From Desulfobacterales bacterium (GTDB lineage: Bacteria > Desulfobacterota > Desulfobacteria > Desulfobacterales > Desulfobacteraceae): 64,000 bases of DNA. Positions 53,361 through 62,810 of this stretch are shown one piece after another; position 1 is the first letter of the stretch, and each line of letters starts with the position of its first letter. Made by a program: the position numbers and the translations under genes. The notes under the pieces are model-generated. The model worked only from the letters and a program-made list of their open reading frames with translations, was not told the origin of the DNA and did no database searches. Location of the stretch: positions 1 to 64,000 of the forward strand of contig JAGLHT010000005.1 in the NCBI GenBank assembly GCA_023143455.1, written 5' to 3'.

Positions 53361-53939
53361 CTATACGTTCCCTTTTAATCCGATTTCCAAAGCTACTTTT
53401 TGCATACCAGCAATTGTTTCTGTAATAAGCTCGCCTATTTCTATTCCCAGCATTTGAGCTCCTTTGTCAATCACAGATCGATTAACCCCTGCGGCAAAAG
53501 ATTTATCTTTCCATTTTTTCTTTACAGACTTTGCCTTCATATCAAGAACACTTTTTGACGGTCTGACTAATGCTGTGCTTGCCACAAGTCCTGTAAGTTC
53601 ATCGACAGCATAAAGAGTTTTTTCAAGTTTTGTTTCAGGTTTGACATCTGTGCACAACTCCCAGCCATGGCTCATAACAGCTCGGATATAATCCTCAGGC
53701 CAGCCTCTTTCTAAAAGAATCTCCTTTGTTTTACTACAATGTTCTTCAGGATACCTTTCATAATCAAGATCATGTATAAGCCCGATAACTCTCCACATCT
53801 CTACGTCTTCACCAAATTTTTCAGCAAAATGTGCCATAACTGCTTCTACTGAAAGCGCATGCCTGATAAGCCCGGGTTTTGAATTATATTCATTTAGCAA
53901 ATCAAAAGCCATTTTCCTTGTCGGTGCTACAGTGTTCAT
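53361..53939 (-). CDS. HD-domain protein, putative metal-dependent phosphohydrolase
   Basis: 192 residues from the ATG with GAGG upstream; a TTG frame extends to 53966. HD motif residues are LIRHALSVEAVMAHFAEKFG, IGLIHDLDYERYPEEHC and VMSHGWELCTDVKPETKLEK, followed by YAVDELTGLVASTALV. This is the YqeK/HDIG-like type that hydrolyses nucleotides or phosphoesters; the substrate is unknown. It is monocistronic and divergent from panC. Confidence 0.88.
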   Translation of the reverse strand: MNTVAPTRKMAFDLLNEYNSKPGLIRHALSVEAVMAHFAEKFGEDVEMWRVIGLIHDLDYERYPEEHCSKTKEILLERGWPEDYIRAVMSHGWELCTDVKPETKLEKTLYAVDELTGLVASTALVRPSKSVLDMKAKSVKKKWKDKSFAAGVNRSVIDKGAQMLGIEIGELITETIAGMQKVALEIGLKGNV

Positions 53940-54057
53940 ATAAACCTCATATAAATGTCTTTGCAATTTATTAATTTTTTATGTAAAATTTCAATACTGG
54001 TATTTTACTAATTAGTCAATAAAGATTTGAGTTTAATAGGGGCAGGAATAAAAAACA

Positions 54058-54909
54058 ATGGAAATCTTCAAAAAAGCATCAGAAATGCAAGCATGGTCAA
54101 GGCAAATCATAAAACAAGGCGAGACTATTTGCCTTGTCCCTACAATGGGATATTTTCACAAAGGACATCTTTCACTTATTGAAAAAGGAAAAACTCTTTA
54201 TGACAGACTAGTAGTAAGTATATTTGTAAACCCAACTCAATTTGGAGAAAACGAAGACCTTGACTCATATCCTGTTGACCTTGACAACGATCTTTGCCAT
54301 GCTGAGAGGCTCCATACAGATGCTGTTTTTCTTCCCTCAAAAAACGAAATGTACAAAGAGAATTTTCAGGCATATGTTGAGCTTGCAAACCTTCCTAATC
54401 ACCTTTGCGGCCTTTCAAGACCTGTTCATTTCAAAGGAGTTGCAACCATTGTAACAAAGTTATTTAATATTGTAATGCCTGATGCAGCTGTTTTTGGACA
54501 AAAAGATTATCAACAACTTAGGATTATTCGTCAAATGACAAAGGATTTGAATTTTGATATCAAAATCATTGGGGCTCCCATAGTAAGGGAAGACGATGGC
54601 CTTGCCATGAGCTCAAGAAACGCATATCTCACACCCAAACAGCGTGAATCAGGCCTCTGCCTTTCAAAATCCATTGAAAAAGCAAAAGCAATGATCAAGC
54701 TAGGAGAAACCGATGCAGATATTATTTTAAATAAAATAGATGTTTTTATAAATTCTTTTGAAAAGGCACAAATTGATTATGCGACCCTGTGTGACCCTGA
54801 AACCCTCGAAACGGTAAAAGGGATCAAAGGGAAAACACTTTTTGCACTTGCTGTAAATTTTGGGAAAACTAGGCTCATAGATAATGCTATTCTTGATCCA
54901 GAACAATAA
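54058..54909 (+). CDS. panC: Pantothenate synthetase
   Basis: A 283-residue protein of normal length. PTMGYFHKGHLSLI holds the HxGH ATP site, SIFVNPTQFGENEDLDSYP binds pantoate, FGQKDYQQLRIIRQM and DDGLAMSSRNAYL (KMSKS-like) complete the active site. It condenses pantoate and beta-alanine with ATP to give pantothenate for CoA. RBS AGGGGCAGG is upstream. Its end overlaps the convergent secreted-protein gene by 23 bases. panB and panD are not in the window. Confidence 0.97.
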   Translation: MEIFKKASEMQAWSRQIIKQGETICLVPTMGYFHKGHLSLIEKGKTLYDRLVVSIFVNPTQFGENEDLDSYPVDLDNDLCHAERLHTDAVFLPSKNEMYKENFQAYVELANLPNHLCGLSRPVHFKGVATIVTKLFNIVMPDAAVFGQKDYQQLRIIRQMTKDLNFDIKIIGAPIVREDDGLAMSSRNAYLTPKQRESGLCLSKSIEKAKAMIKLGETDADIILNKIDVFINSFEKAQIDYATLCDPETLETVKGIKGKTLFALAVNFGKTRLIDNAILDPEQ

Positions 54910-55765
54910 CTACCCGGCATTCTTTAAAAAAAGAATGCCGCTCAATTAGTTTCTCTATTTTTTCAGCATCAGATTTATTCAAAATTATTGAATTTTTATC
55001 CTCTCCTAGCCTTAAAGCTTTTAAAACAAGAGGATTTTCACCAACTCTTTTATTTACAACAGCTTTTTCCATACTACAAAAATATTTACAAACACCATAT
55101 TGGGCAGCATATTCTCTGTTAATAAAAACTGCGCTGTATATTTCTTCCCCATACTCATTTTTAATAACAGGATACAATGAAGGCTCAAACTTAAGCCCCC
55201 TGGCATCTAAAACAAACCCGGTATATCTTCCTCTTTGTTTTTGAACATCGCTATTGGTCTCAATTGATTTTATTTCAGGAATCTGGATTATCTCATGGGG
55301 AAGAATAAACTGAAGAAAGCTGCCATACATTGAAGTTTCAACCTCTATTTCCAATGCACCATCAGATGTATAATGCTGTTTTATTACAGAAACATCGGAA
55401 ATGGTATTTTCAATTTGTGCCATAATATCATCATTTGATGCCACAAACTCTTTTACACTATTTGTTGCAATTTTTATATTTTTAAGTATAGAGATAAGAT
55501 TCTTAGTTGCATCTGTTTTTGCAGCACCAGGGATTGAGCTTGATGACTTGCCTTTATCTTCTTTTGAGGGAGATGCTTTGCCTTTTGCAGTAATGCATCC
55601 TGTACCCCAGCTAATAGCTCCATTCTCAAGCTTTGTAACATACCCTTTTTCCGGACAAGGTATATTGTCTGCAAAGCCTATGGTTGGGTTAAAAAACAAA
55701 AGAAACAAAAAAACAGAAATCCCCATGATCATTATATTATTATATTTTAATTTACTTTTATTCAT
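54887..55765 (-). CDS. Exported protein of unknown function
   Basis: A 292-residue protein with a signal peptide (IMIMGISVFLFLLFFNPTIG, cleavage near residue 32). A lysine/serine-rich linker (about 60-80) precedes a soluble domain that includes YTGFVLDARGLKFEPSLYPV and EIYSAVFINREYAAQYGVCK with two cysteines (VCKYFC). The middle and end resemble LPP20/FlgT-like envelope proteins, but this is weak. It directly abuts mobB (same strand, 0-base gap), which is probably incidental packing. Likely periplasmic. Confidence 0.65.
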   Translation of the reverse strand: MNKSKLKYNNIMIMGISVFLFLLFFNPTIGFADNIPCPEKGYVTKLENGAISWGTGCITAKGKASPSKEDKGKSSSSIPGAAKTDATKNLISILKNIKIATNSVKEFVASNDDIMAQIENTISDVSVIKQHYTSDGALEIEVETSMYGSFLQFILPHEIIQIPEIKSIETNSDVQKQRGRYTGFVLDARGLKFEPSLYPVIKNEYGEEIYSAVFINREYAAQYGVCKYFCSMEKAVVNKRVGENPLVLKALRLGEDKNSIILNKSDAEKIEKLIERHSFFKECRVVIVLDQE

Positions 55766-56254
55766 TTATACTTTCAAATATTGCTTTTCGATAAACTGAG
55801 TTATAGCGTCAATATCCTTAAGACCAAACCTTGGAACATCAGGAGCATAATCTGAATCAGTAACAAAAGCATCCAGGTTATTATCATCCATACATAATGG
55901 CCCTTTATGATCTCCATCTGATCTGAAAATCTCAATTTTTGGAAGATTTTCTCTCTTAAATCCTTCTACCAATACAATATCCATATCAGAGAGATATGCT
56001 TGTATCTCTTCTATCACATCAAGTTCTTCATCTTTTACAAGTGCAATTATCCCGGGAGCTATTAAAAGGGTTGCATCTGACCCTGCATTTCGATGTCGCC
56101 AGGAGTCCTTTCCCTTCTTATCCATATGAAAACCTTTATGTGTATGCTTTACAGTGCCAACGATATAGCCTTTTCTCTTTAATTCCTTAATTAACTTCTC
56201 TATAAGTGTTGTTTTACCTGCGCCGGATTTTCCAACAATAGAAACTATATTCAA
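55766..56254 (-). CDS. mobB: Molybdopterin-guanine dinucleotide biosynthesis protein B
   Basis: A 162-residue P-loop GTPase. SIVGKSGAGKTTLIEKLIKE is Walker A, GTVKHTHKGFHMDKKGKDSW with RHRNAGSD is the MobB signature, and MDIVLVEGFKRENLPKIEIF the distal motif. It assists MobA in adding GMP to molybdopterin for enzymes such as formate dehydrogenases. mobA is not adjacent. Start ATG at 56254. Transcribed ahead of the exported-protein gene. Confidence 0.95.
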   Translation of the reverse strand: MNIVSIVGKSGAGKTTLIEKLIKELKRKGYIVGTVKHTHKGFHMDKKGKDSWRHRNAGSDATLLIAPGIIALVKDEELDVIEEIQAYLSDMDIVLVEGFKRENLPKIEIFRSDGDHKGPLCMDDNNLDAFVTDSDYAPDVPRFGLKDIDAITQFIEKQYLKV

Positions 56255-56337
56255 TTTTATATCCCATTGATTAGTATTATTTCATTAGTATTTAAAAATT
56301 TAATAATTATGTAAAAAAAAGTCAAGGCGCACCAATT

Positions 56338-57234
56338 CTAATTTTCTCTATCTTCCACCATTATACTAATAATCTTTTTAATGTCTACCTCAGCTGTCTC
56401 AACATTAAGAGTACATCCACCAGCACCGTCATGCCCTCCACCACTATAATTTGAAAGAAGTTTACCAATATTTACATTACTTTTATTATTAAAAATACTT
56501 TTTCCAATACTTAAAAGAATTTGATTTTTATTTTCGACCTTATTTCTTATTGTAATGCTTGCAATAGTATCAGGGAAAAGATGATATGAAAGAAACCTGT
56601 TGCCAGAAGGAGATTGATCAAAAGACCTAAAATCAGTTACAGATATATTCCCTTCTATTTTTGTATATTCTTTAAGATATTTTTCATAAACAATATTCTC
56701 CTCTAAAACAATCTTTGCTCTCTTTTTTACTTCGCTATCTTCTATAATATCTTTGATTGGCATATCCTTTAATAAAGAGATAAGCTTATTCCAATATTTC
56801 GGATCAGACTCATCCTTGTTTTTCACAGTCATGGAAAGAAGAATATATGGATATTTTTGGGGATTTAGCACTTGATCTTTAGTAAGTTTCGCTGCATCAA
56901 TAATATCGGTCTGTTCAACAAGCTCATCAAAATTCTTTTTTAAAAGACCTTTTTCTTTATAATATTCGTAAACAATTCCTGCGGCTGAAGGAGCTATTTT
57001 AAATGAGCCTTCAACTTTTGAGAAAGGAACATTTGAAATATGATGATCAAACCATACAGAGCATCTTTCATCATAGGGCAGATTTGCCATGATATCGCCA
57101 TCCTTAATATCTGCTGTACCTTGCTGAACATCTCCAGGCTCAATCCATTTCACAGGCTCTGTAATATTTTCCGATTGTTCTATAAAAACTGCACATACAA
57201 TCCCATCAAAATCCGGCCTTGTTACTATTCTCAT
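56338..57234 (-). CDS. DHH-family phosphoesterase (exopolyphosphatase-like)
   Basis: A 298-residue protein with DHH-family motifs: RIVTRPDFDGIVCAVFIEQ, CSVWFDHHISN (DHH), and C-terminal SNYSGGGHDGAGGCTLN, the GGGHxxAGG substrate loop of DHHA1. Members hydrolyse polyphosphate, nanoRNA or cyclic dinucleotides with Mn2+. The usual four acidic/His metal ligands appear present. Substrate not determinable. It follows the DUF362 gene in the same direction after 14 bases and is probably in its operon. Confidence 0.85.
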   Translation of the reverse strand: MRIVTRPDFDGIVCAVFIEQSENITEPVKWIEPGDVQQGTADIKDGDIMANLPYDERCSVWFDHHISNVPFSKVEGSFKIAPSAAGIVYEYYKEKGLLKKNFDELVEQTDIIDAAKLTKDQVLNPQKYPYILLSMTVKNKDESDPKYWNKLISLLKDMPIKDIIEDSEVKKRAKIVLEENIVYEKYLKEYTKIEGNISVTDFRSFDQSPSGNRFLSYHLFPDTIASITIRNKVENKNQILLSIGKSIFNNKSNVNIGKLLSNYSGGGHDGAGGCTLNVETAEVDIKKIISIMVEDREN

Positions 57235-57248
57235 AATTTATATATTTT

Positions 57249-58688
57249 CTAACTCCTTATTGTATTCCAAAATCTGGAAACTATCATACGCAAATAACTG
57301 ATTGCAATACCAAAAACCAATCTTTTATCATAATTTGGATTTTTTATTTTCCCAAGAAAAGAAAGATAATGGACATGGTCTGCGACACAGATTGTGCAAC
57401 CTTTTGCATGTATAAAGGGTTTTTTCCCAAGAAATAAACCCTTGAAAAAAGATCCTATATTTTTTTTAAGCATGTCATTGGATTTTGTTTTACATTCATT
57501 TACTTCGGTTTTTGTCTTAAAGTTAGATTCGATTTTCACCTTTCTCCCCTGAATCTCTCCTTCCCATGAAGTACAGTCTCCTGCAAAAAGTACTTTTTCT
57601 CCCTTTGTAAGGTTAAGAGGCTTATCAACTTTTCCGATTACAACACGTACTTTTTCCATCTTATCTTCAACCTCAGGATCAAAGCCTTTAAAAATGTGCA
57701 TTGCCTCTTGTAAAGCTCCAGGACATCCTCCCCAGCAATAGTCCCGCCCTTCCGGAAATTTACCTAAGGTACATGAGATGGCTTTGTGATCTTTAAAATA
57801 ATCATCAATTCGTTCCATGCAAAAAGCGAAATCTTTTGTTTTCTTCTGAACTTCGGCAAGGGGATAATCGCCTGACACTTCAATCTCATCAAGGTTCATT
57901 GGTCCAAACCCTCTTTGAGATGTTAAACATAGATGTTTTAAATCTTGAGGATCCACATTGACCATATGACAACATACAGTATCCACAGCGCATGAATTTG
58001 TACCCATAATAATAGCGCCCAAAGGAAATGGCTCAGGAGTTAACATCATCTTTTGCCCTGCAATAATTCCATCAATGGCTATAAATTTTGGCTGAACTAC
58101 CTCCTGCAAATCAGCAATTTTCTCTTCTAAATGAATATTATGATCAACCAGTCTGTGCCGGTCATCCTGAATACCAATAAAATTTTTCAAACTCAAAGTA
58201 AGCCTTGTCCAGGGATGAGATTTAAACTTGGGAAGATTAATTAAAAAATCACACTGGGTAACAGACTTTGGAATAAAAACTCTGTCTCTAAGTCTTCCTT
58301 CTTTTGTTAACTTTACAGGAACACTTTTTTCTTCATCAAAATAATATGTTTTTGCTTTATGTTTTTTAATTACTTCAGGATAGCCTGCATGCTTAAAACA
58401 AAATCTTGTGGGAATGGTTATGCCACATCGTTCACCCACACTTATTTCTTTTACATTTTCTGAAGTTTTTTTTGTGGCATCAAGCGCACCATCTAAAAGT
58501 TCTTTTCTCGTAAAAGCATAGGGAAAAATTTCTGGGTGTGCAATTACAGTGTTTGGTTTTAAAAGGATATTCCCAAAAGGCTTAACTCCTAATTCTTCCA
58601 TACCTTCTTTGACAATCTTAGAAATAAGATCAGGGTCATACTCATTACAACGCCTTATAATAACCTTATGTTCAAGCAATTTACCCAT
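57249..58688 (-). CDS. DUF362-domain iron-sulfur-type protein
   Basis: A 479-residue protein. The DUF362 core spans about 30-300: GMEELGVKPFGNILLKPNTV, CDFLINLPKFKSHPWTRLTL, SLKNFIGIQDDRHRLVDHN and GTNSCAVDTVCCHMVNVDPQ. Cysteine-containing segments follow (CSCTLGKFPEG-like region, YCWGGCPGALQEAMH; HAKGCTICVADHVHYL). The biochemical role of DUF362 proteins is poorly known; some carry ferredoxin domains. A GGAGG lies before the start. Two-gene operon with the DHH gene. Confidence 0.85.
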   Translation of the reverse strand: MGKLLEHKVIIRRCNEYDPDLISKIVKEGMEELGVKPFGNILLKPNTVIAHPEIFPYAFTRKELLDGALDATKKTSENVKEISVGERCGITIPTRFCFKHAGYPEVIKKHKAKTYYFDEEKSVPVKLTKEGRLRDRVFIPKSVTQCDFLINLPKFKSHPWTRLTLSLKNFIGIQDDRHRLVDHNIHLEEKIADLQEVVQPKFIAIDGIIAGQKMMLTPEPFPLGAIIMGTNSCAVDTVCCHMVNVDPQDLKHLCLTSQRGFGPMNLDEIEVSGDYPLAEVQKKTKDFAFCMERIDDYFKDHKAISCTLGKFPEGRDYCWGGCPGALQEAMHIFKGFDPEVEDKMEKVRVVIGKVDKPLNLTKGEKVLFAGDCTSWEGEIQGRKVKIESNFKTKTEVNECKTKSNDMLKKNIGSFFKGLFLGKKPFIHAKGCTICVADHVHYLSFLGKIKNPNYDKRLVFGIAISYLRMIVSRFWNTIRS

Positions 58689-58833
58689 CCTCCTATAAAT
58701 ATGACAGCTATTTTAATAAAAATAGTTATAATCTTACCATAGATACAAATTAAATTAAAAATATTTTTTGTTAACCTTTTTTAATCGAATAGTATAAAAT
58801 AAGGTTTTACTGAGGCTTTAGGACTTTTACTAA

Positions 58834-59643
58834 ATGAAACTAATTGATGCACATTGTCATTTGCAGTCCTCACGATTAAGTGAGAATATTGATCAGACAA
58901 TTAAAAACGCTAACTCTGCAGGTGTTGAATATATGGTCTGCTGTGCAACGTGTGAACAAGACTGGCTTGATGTACAAAATCTTTCTTTAGAACATGATTT
59001 TGTTATCCCATGTTATGGAATACACCCATGGTATATGGATAACATTTCATTCGAATGGGAAAACAAGCTTGCAGATCTTTTAAGGACCGAAAAAACAAGG
59101 CTTAAAAATAATTTTTTACCAGGGATTGGTGAAGCAGGGCTGGATTTTGCCATTAAAGTGCCCAACAGACCATTACAAGAAAAAATATTTACAGATCAGC
59201 TAATCCTTGCAAAAGAGCTGGAGCTTCCCATTTCAATTCATATTAGAAAAGCATGGGATTTGTTTATCAACATACTAAAAAAAATAGGCGACCTTCCAGC
59301 TCAAGGTCTTATACATTCTTATTCAGGGTCTGCTGATATGATTCCAATATTTGAAAAATATGGTTTCTATATCTCTTTTTCAGACTCCATAACACGGCCC
59401 AATGCCAGAAAGCCAATTAAAGCCCTGGAAATTGTATCAGAAAATAGAATGTTGATTGAAACAGACAGCCCTGATATTCTGCCAAGCATGCCACTACATC
59501 AGGAGAAAAATGCAATCAATAAACCAGAAAACCTTGTTTTTATTGCAAATATTGCTTCACAAATAAAAAAAATTCCTGTAAAAGAATTTGTAGTAAAAAC
59601 ATATAATAATGGAGTCAGGTTATTTAATATATCAGGACAATAA
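58834..59643 (+). CDS. TatD-family metal-dependent hydrolase
   Basis: A 269-residue TIM-barrel hydrolase. LIDAHCHLQSSR holds the HxH metal ligands, CYGIHPWYMDN, GIGEAGLDFAIKVP the conserved Glu, LPISIHIRKAWD, GLIHSYSGSADMI, and RMLIETDSPDILP the final Asp. It is a probable DNase or D-aminoacyl-tRNA-deacylase-like enzyme of the TatD group. Starts a plus-strand run with crcB (5-base gap) and tcdA (18-base gap). Confidence 0.93.
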   Translation: MKLIDAHCHLQSSRLSENIDQTIKNANSAGVEYMVCCATCEQDWLDVQNLSLEHDFVIPCYGIHPWYMDNISFEWENKLADLLRTEKTRLKNNFLPGIGEAGLDFAIKVPNRPLQEKIFTDQLILAKELELPISIHIRKAWDLFINILKKIGDLPAQGLIHSYSGSADMIPIFEKYGFYISFSDSITRPNARKPIKALEIVSENRMLIETDSPDILPSMPLHQEKNAINKPENLVFIANIASQIKKIPVKEFVVKTYNNGVRLFNISGQ

Positions 59644-59648
59644 AAATT

Positions 59649-60026
59649 ATGGAGGGTATTTTTCTAGTTGGTATTGGTGGTTTTATAGGGGCTGTAATGC
59701 GCCATATGGTTACAATATGGTCTAAAGGACTCTTTGAAGGACTATCCTTTCCCCTTGGCACGCTCATTGCTAATATTTCTGGTTGCCTTTTATTAGGACT
59801 TTTAAATGGATGGGCTGAAAACCATCATTTTTTTACTTCTCAAATCCGATTATTCATGTTTGTTGGAATTCTTGGCAGTTATACTACCTTTTCAACATTC
59901 AGTTATGAAACCATTGAAATGATGCAAAATGGAGATTCTATTCAAACTCTGCTTAATATAACAGTTCAAGTAATAGTAGGACTTTTTGCTGCATTTATTG
60001 GTTTTCAGATAGCATTCAAATCATAA
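59649..60026 (+). CDS. crcB: Fluoride ion exporter CrcB/FluC
   Basis: A 125-residue four-helix membrane protein. The FluC hallmarks are GGFIGAVMRHMVTIW, FPLGTLIANISGCLLLGLLN (the conserved Asn) and GILGSYTTFSTFSYETIEMM (the TTFSTF phenylalanine box). It works as a dual-topology dimeric fluoride channel. A GGAGG-like purine run lies at the start. No fluoride riboswitch was recognised upstream. Confidence 0.96.
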   Translation: MEGIFLVGIGGFIGAVMRHMVTIWSKGLFEGLSFPLGTLIANISGCLLLGLLNGWAENHHFFTSQIRLFMFVGILGSYTTFSTFSYETIEMMQNGDSIQTLLNITVQVIVGLFAAFIGFQIAFKS

Positions 60027-60044
60027 AAAATAAGATCAATTTTA

Positions 60045-60785
60045 ATGAATCAATTTACACGGACAGAACAACTTCTCGGGTCTGAAGCATTAAATAAAAT
60101 CAAACAAGCAAAGATTGCAGTCTTTGGGCTTGGAGCTGTTGGTTCATTTGCCGTAGAAGCATTGGCACGAACAGGTGTTGGATTTTTCAGCCTGATTGAT
60201 TTTGATGAAATAGATATAACTAATATCAATCGCCAAATTTATGCTTTGCATTCCACAATTGGAAAAAAAAAGGCAAAACTTGCAAAAAAAAGAATAAAAG
60301 ATATTAATCCTAACGCTATTGTTGAAATCCATGATTCCTTTGTTAATGCTGAAAGCATAGAAACCTTGCTATCAAAAGATATTGATGTTGTTATCGATGC
60401 CATAGACGGATTAAACTCTAAAGTGAACCTTATCTGTAAAGCAAAAGAGAATGGTTTGAAAATAGTTTCGAGCATGGGAGCTGCCGGTAAAACAGATGCA
60501 TCCATGATAAAAATAAGTGATATTTTTAAAACAAGTGTTTGCCCCCTTGCACGATTTGTAAGGCGAAGGCTTCGCAGGCGTGGAATTTCTGAAAATGTCA
60601 AATGTGTTTACTCTATGGAAGAACCAAAGAATAGTGTTCAAGAAATTGTCTCTGAATTAGAGTTAGAATTAAATTCAGAGCCAGACCATGGAAGAAAAAG
60701 ACCTCCCCTTGGGACAGTCCCTTATATAACAGGAACTTTTGGTTTAATGATCGCCAATATTGCAATTGACGAAATCATAAATTAG
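60045..60785 (+). CDS. tcdA: tRNA threonylcarbamoyladenosine dehydratase
   Basis: A 246-residue E1/ThiF-like protein. QFTRTEQLLGSEALNKIKQA, AVFGLGAVGSFAVEALARTG (nucleotide loop), DFDEIDITNINRQIYALHST, and VKCVYSMEEPK with the C-terminal GTVPYITGTFGLMIAN are TcdA/CsdL hallmarks. It uses ATP to close t6A37 to cyclic t6A on tRNA. Ends the TatD-crcB-tcdA run; the downstream gene is convergent. Confidence 0.93.
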   Translation: MNQFTRTEQLLGSEALNKIKQAKIAVFGLGAVGSFAVEALARTGVGFFSLIDFDEIDITNINRQIYALHSTIGKKKAKLAKKRIKDINPNAIVEIHDSFVNAESIETLLSKDIDVVIDAIDGLNSKVNLICKAKENGLKIVSSMGAAGKTDASMIKISDIFKTSVCPLARFVRRRLRRRGISENVKCVYSMEEPKNSVQEIVSELELELNSEPDHGRKRPPLGTVPYITGTFGLMIANIAIDEIIN

Positions 60786-60802
60786 ATCTTAATTGAAAAT
60801 TT

Positions 60803-61303
60803 TCATTCTCCATTGATCTGCCTTAAAGTTTCTTCCAATACCATTAACTTTTGTTTGTTTTTAGGATTTTTAGACAATTTTTTGAGATCGATCAATGTTT
60901 TAAGATCAAGCACCTTAACAATACGGTTCCTAAACTTAATCTCCACGGTATGTTTAAGGAGATCAGCATAAACCTTTCTCTGCTCAATAAAAGATAAAAC
61001 ATCAAGAGGACCAAATCGAGTTTTAAGGAGAAAATGACCCATACCTGAGATATCTTTTCCATTGGGTTCAATCACCTTATCATCTGGACGACGATATATT
61101 GCATCAACTGATTTGAGAAATTTAATCAATTTGGATATATTTTCAGAAGATTGATTATGGACTATGTCAACATCCATTGTGGTGACAGGTGCTCCTTGTA
61201 CAACAGCAGCAAGACCGCCAACCAAAATAAATTCTATGTCCGATTCCAATAAACCTTCAAGAATTGCACTTAGATCTAATGCTGTTTGCTTTTTGTTGCT
61301 CAT
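60803..61303 (-). CDS. Nucleotidyltransferase-like protein (MNT/AbiEii type)
   Basis: 166 residues from the ATG with AGGA 6 bases upstream (a longer frame reaches 61321). The N-terminal motif FILVGGLAAVVQGAPVTTMD then VDIVH is the hG[G/S]xxA...TxDxD pattern of minimal nucleotidyltransferases, and VKVLDLKTLIDLKKLSKNPK matches the second half of AbiEii/type IV toxin proteins. It may be the active partner of a toxin-antitoxin-like pair with the overlapping upstream small gene, but no toxin activity is shown. Confidence 0.75.
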   Translation of the reverse strand: MSNKKQTALDLSAILEGLLESDIEFILVGGLAAVVQGAPVTTMDVDIVHNQSSENISKLIKFLKSVDAIYRRPDDKVIEPNGKDISGMGHFLLKTRFGPLDVLSFIEQRKVYADLLKHTVEIKFRNRIVKVLDLKTLIDLKKLSKNPKNKQKLMVLEETLRQINGE

Positions 61304-61502
61304 ATGCGTTCCTAAGCTCAATAATTGTACGTATCATGTTATCATTAGAAAGGATCCGATCATCAGGTGACAATTTAAGAAACATTGCAATTAAGCTCTT
61401 GTCAACATTTAATGAATCTTCTGTTTTTATTTCACTATTCATATTTATGATTATAGGATGCAACTCTGCCAAAAACAAGGAGATGGTTTCAAAAGATTGC
61501 AA
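61257..61502 (-). CDS. Small acidic protein upstream of the nucleotidyltransferase
   Basis: Up to 81 residues; the frame opens with TTG at 61502, with an alternative ATG at 61442 (MNSEIKTEDSLNVDKSLIAM). Neither start has a good RBS. Helical, charged; FLKLSPDDRILSNDNMIRTI is its clearest part. It overlaps the nucleotidyltransferase by 47 bases, the arrangement seen in toxin-antitoxin and two-component accessory operons. Function by position only. Confidence 0.45.
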   Translation of the reverse strand: MQSFETISLFLAELHPIIINMNSEIKTEDSLNVDKSLIAMFLKLSPDDRILSNDNMIRTIIELRNAYEQQKANSIRSKCNS

Positions 61503-61713
61503 TTAATTAAATTTTAATTGCAATGAAGCTTGTTCAAAATGGCAAAACCTTGGAGCGAGCTTAATTGATAAATTTGCACAAAACATATATTTTTTACCAT
61601 ATTGATATCATCTATAGATTACTCTTTTTCTATCATGATTATCAATTGGATTTCCTAAAAAATTTATGACAAACAGAACAATAGTAATTAAATAAATTTA
61701 AAAGGAATACAAA

Positions 61714-62799
61714 ATGATAAAAAACTTTTTTGCCACCAGATGGGGGGTTATCTGTGTTGGTGCAATTATTGGTGTTTTAGCCGGGTTGCTGCAAAAATTT
61801 GGAAACCCCGGGAATATGGGAATTTGTGTTGCGTGTTTTGAAAGAGACATTGCAGGAGCAATAGGACTTCACAGAGCAGGTGTTGTACAATATATCCGCC
61901 CGGAAATTATTGGGTTTGTTTTAGGTGCCTTGGTCGCAGCTTTCAGTTTTAAAGAATTTAAACCTCGTTCAGGTTCAGCTCCCATTGTCAGGTTTACTCT
62001 TGGCATGTTTGCAATGATTGGGGCACTTGTATTTTTAGGCTGCCCCTGGCGGGCGCTTCTACGCCTTGCCGGTGGAGACGGAAATGCAATCATAGGTCTA
62101 ATTGGACTTGCAGGTGGTATCTGGATAGGTGTTCAATTTTTAAAAAATGGATACAACTTAGGACAAAGTAAGCCGACACATAAAAGTGCAGGTCTGCTTT
62201 TACCTCTTCTAATGCTTGGTCTTCTATGCTTGATGCTTATTTATCCTCAGCTTGCTGGCGAGAACAAAGCAGGAGTGTTATTTTACAGCCTTAAAGGTCC
62301 TGGAGCCATGCATGCACCATTGTTGCTATCCCTTGGAGCTGGTCTGTTTATCGGTTTTATTGCCCAGAGAAGCAGATTCTGTACCATGGGTGCTTTCAGA
62401 GATCTGATTTTATTCCGACAAATGCATCTTTTTTCTGGAGTGATAGCATTAGTGGTCTTTGCATTTATTACAAACTTTGTTTTTGGTCAATTTAACCCGG
62501 GATTCACCGGCCAGCCGGTTGCTCATGCAATGCATATCTGGAATTTTGCAGGGATGGTGCTTGCAGGTCTTGCATTTGCGCTTGCCGGAGGTTGTCCTGG
62601 GCGTCAACTTTTCCTTTCCGGTGAAGGTGATGGGGATGCTGCAATTTTTGTTCTGGGAATGATCATGGGAGCTGCAATTGCACACAATTTCGGGTTAGCA
62701 AGTTCGCCAAAAGGTGTTGGTCCGCATGGGGTAACGGCTGTGGTAGTCGGGCTTGTAATCTGTTTATTCATTGGGTTTACAATGAGAAAAAAAATATAA
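61714..62799 (+). CDS. yedE: YedE-family putative selenium transporter
   Basis: A 361-residue membrane protein with about ten segments in two YeeE/YedE halves. Signature cysteines are in GNMGICVACFERDIAGAIGL, VFLGCPWRALLRLAGGDGNA, RSRFCTMGAFRDLILF and AGGCPGRQLFLSGEGDGDAA. This fits the selenium-associated YedE subfamily, found next to selD/yedF-type genes. Transport of selenite or selenium compounds is suggested by genomic context in the literature, not shown here. AAGGA precedes the ATG; a TusA-like gene follows after 11 bases. Confidence 0.88.
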   Translation: MIKNFFATRWGVICVGAIIGVLAGLLQKFGNPGNMGICVACFERDIAGAIGLHRAGVVQYIRPEIIGFVLGALVAAFSFKEFKPRSGSAPIVRFTLGMFAMIGALVFLGCPWRALLRLAGGDGNAIIGLIGLAGGIWIGVQFLKNGYNLGQSKPTHKSAGLLLPLLMLGLLCLMLIYPQLAGENKAGVLFYSLKGPGAMHAPLLLSLGAGLFIGFIAQRSRFCTMGAFRDLILFRQMHLFSGVIALVVFAFITNFVFGQFNPGFTGQPVAHAMHIWNFAGMVLAGLAFALAGGCPGRQLFLSGEGDGDAAIFVLGMIMGAAIAHNFGLASSPKGVGPHGVTAVVVGLVICLFIGFTMRKKI

Positions 62800-62810
62800 G
62801 GAGTTTAATT

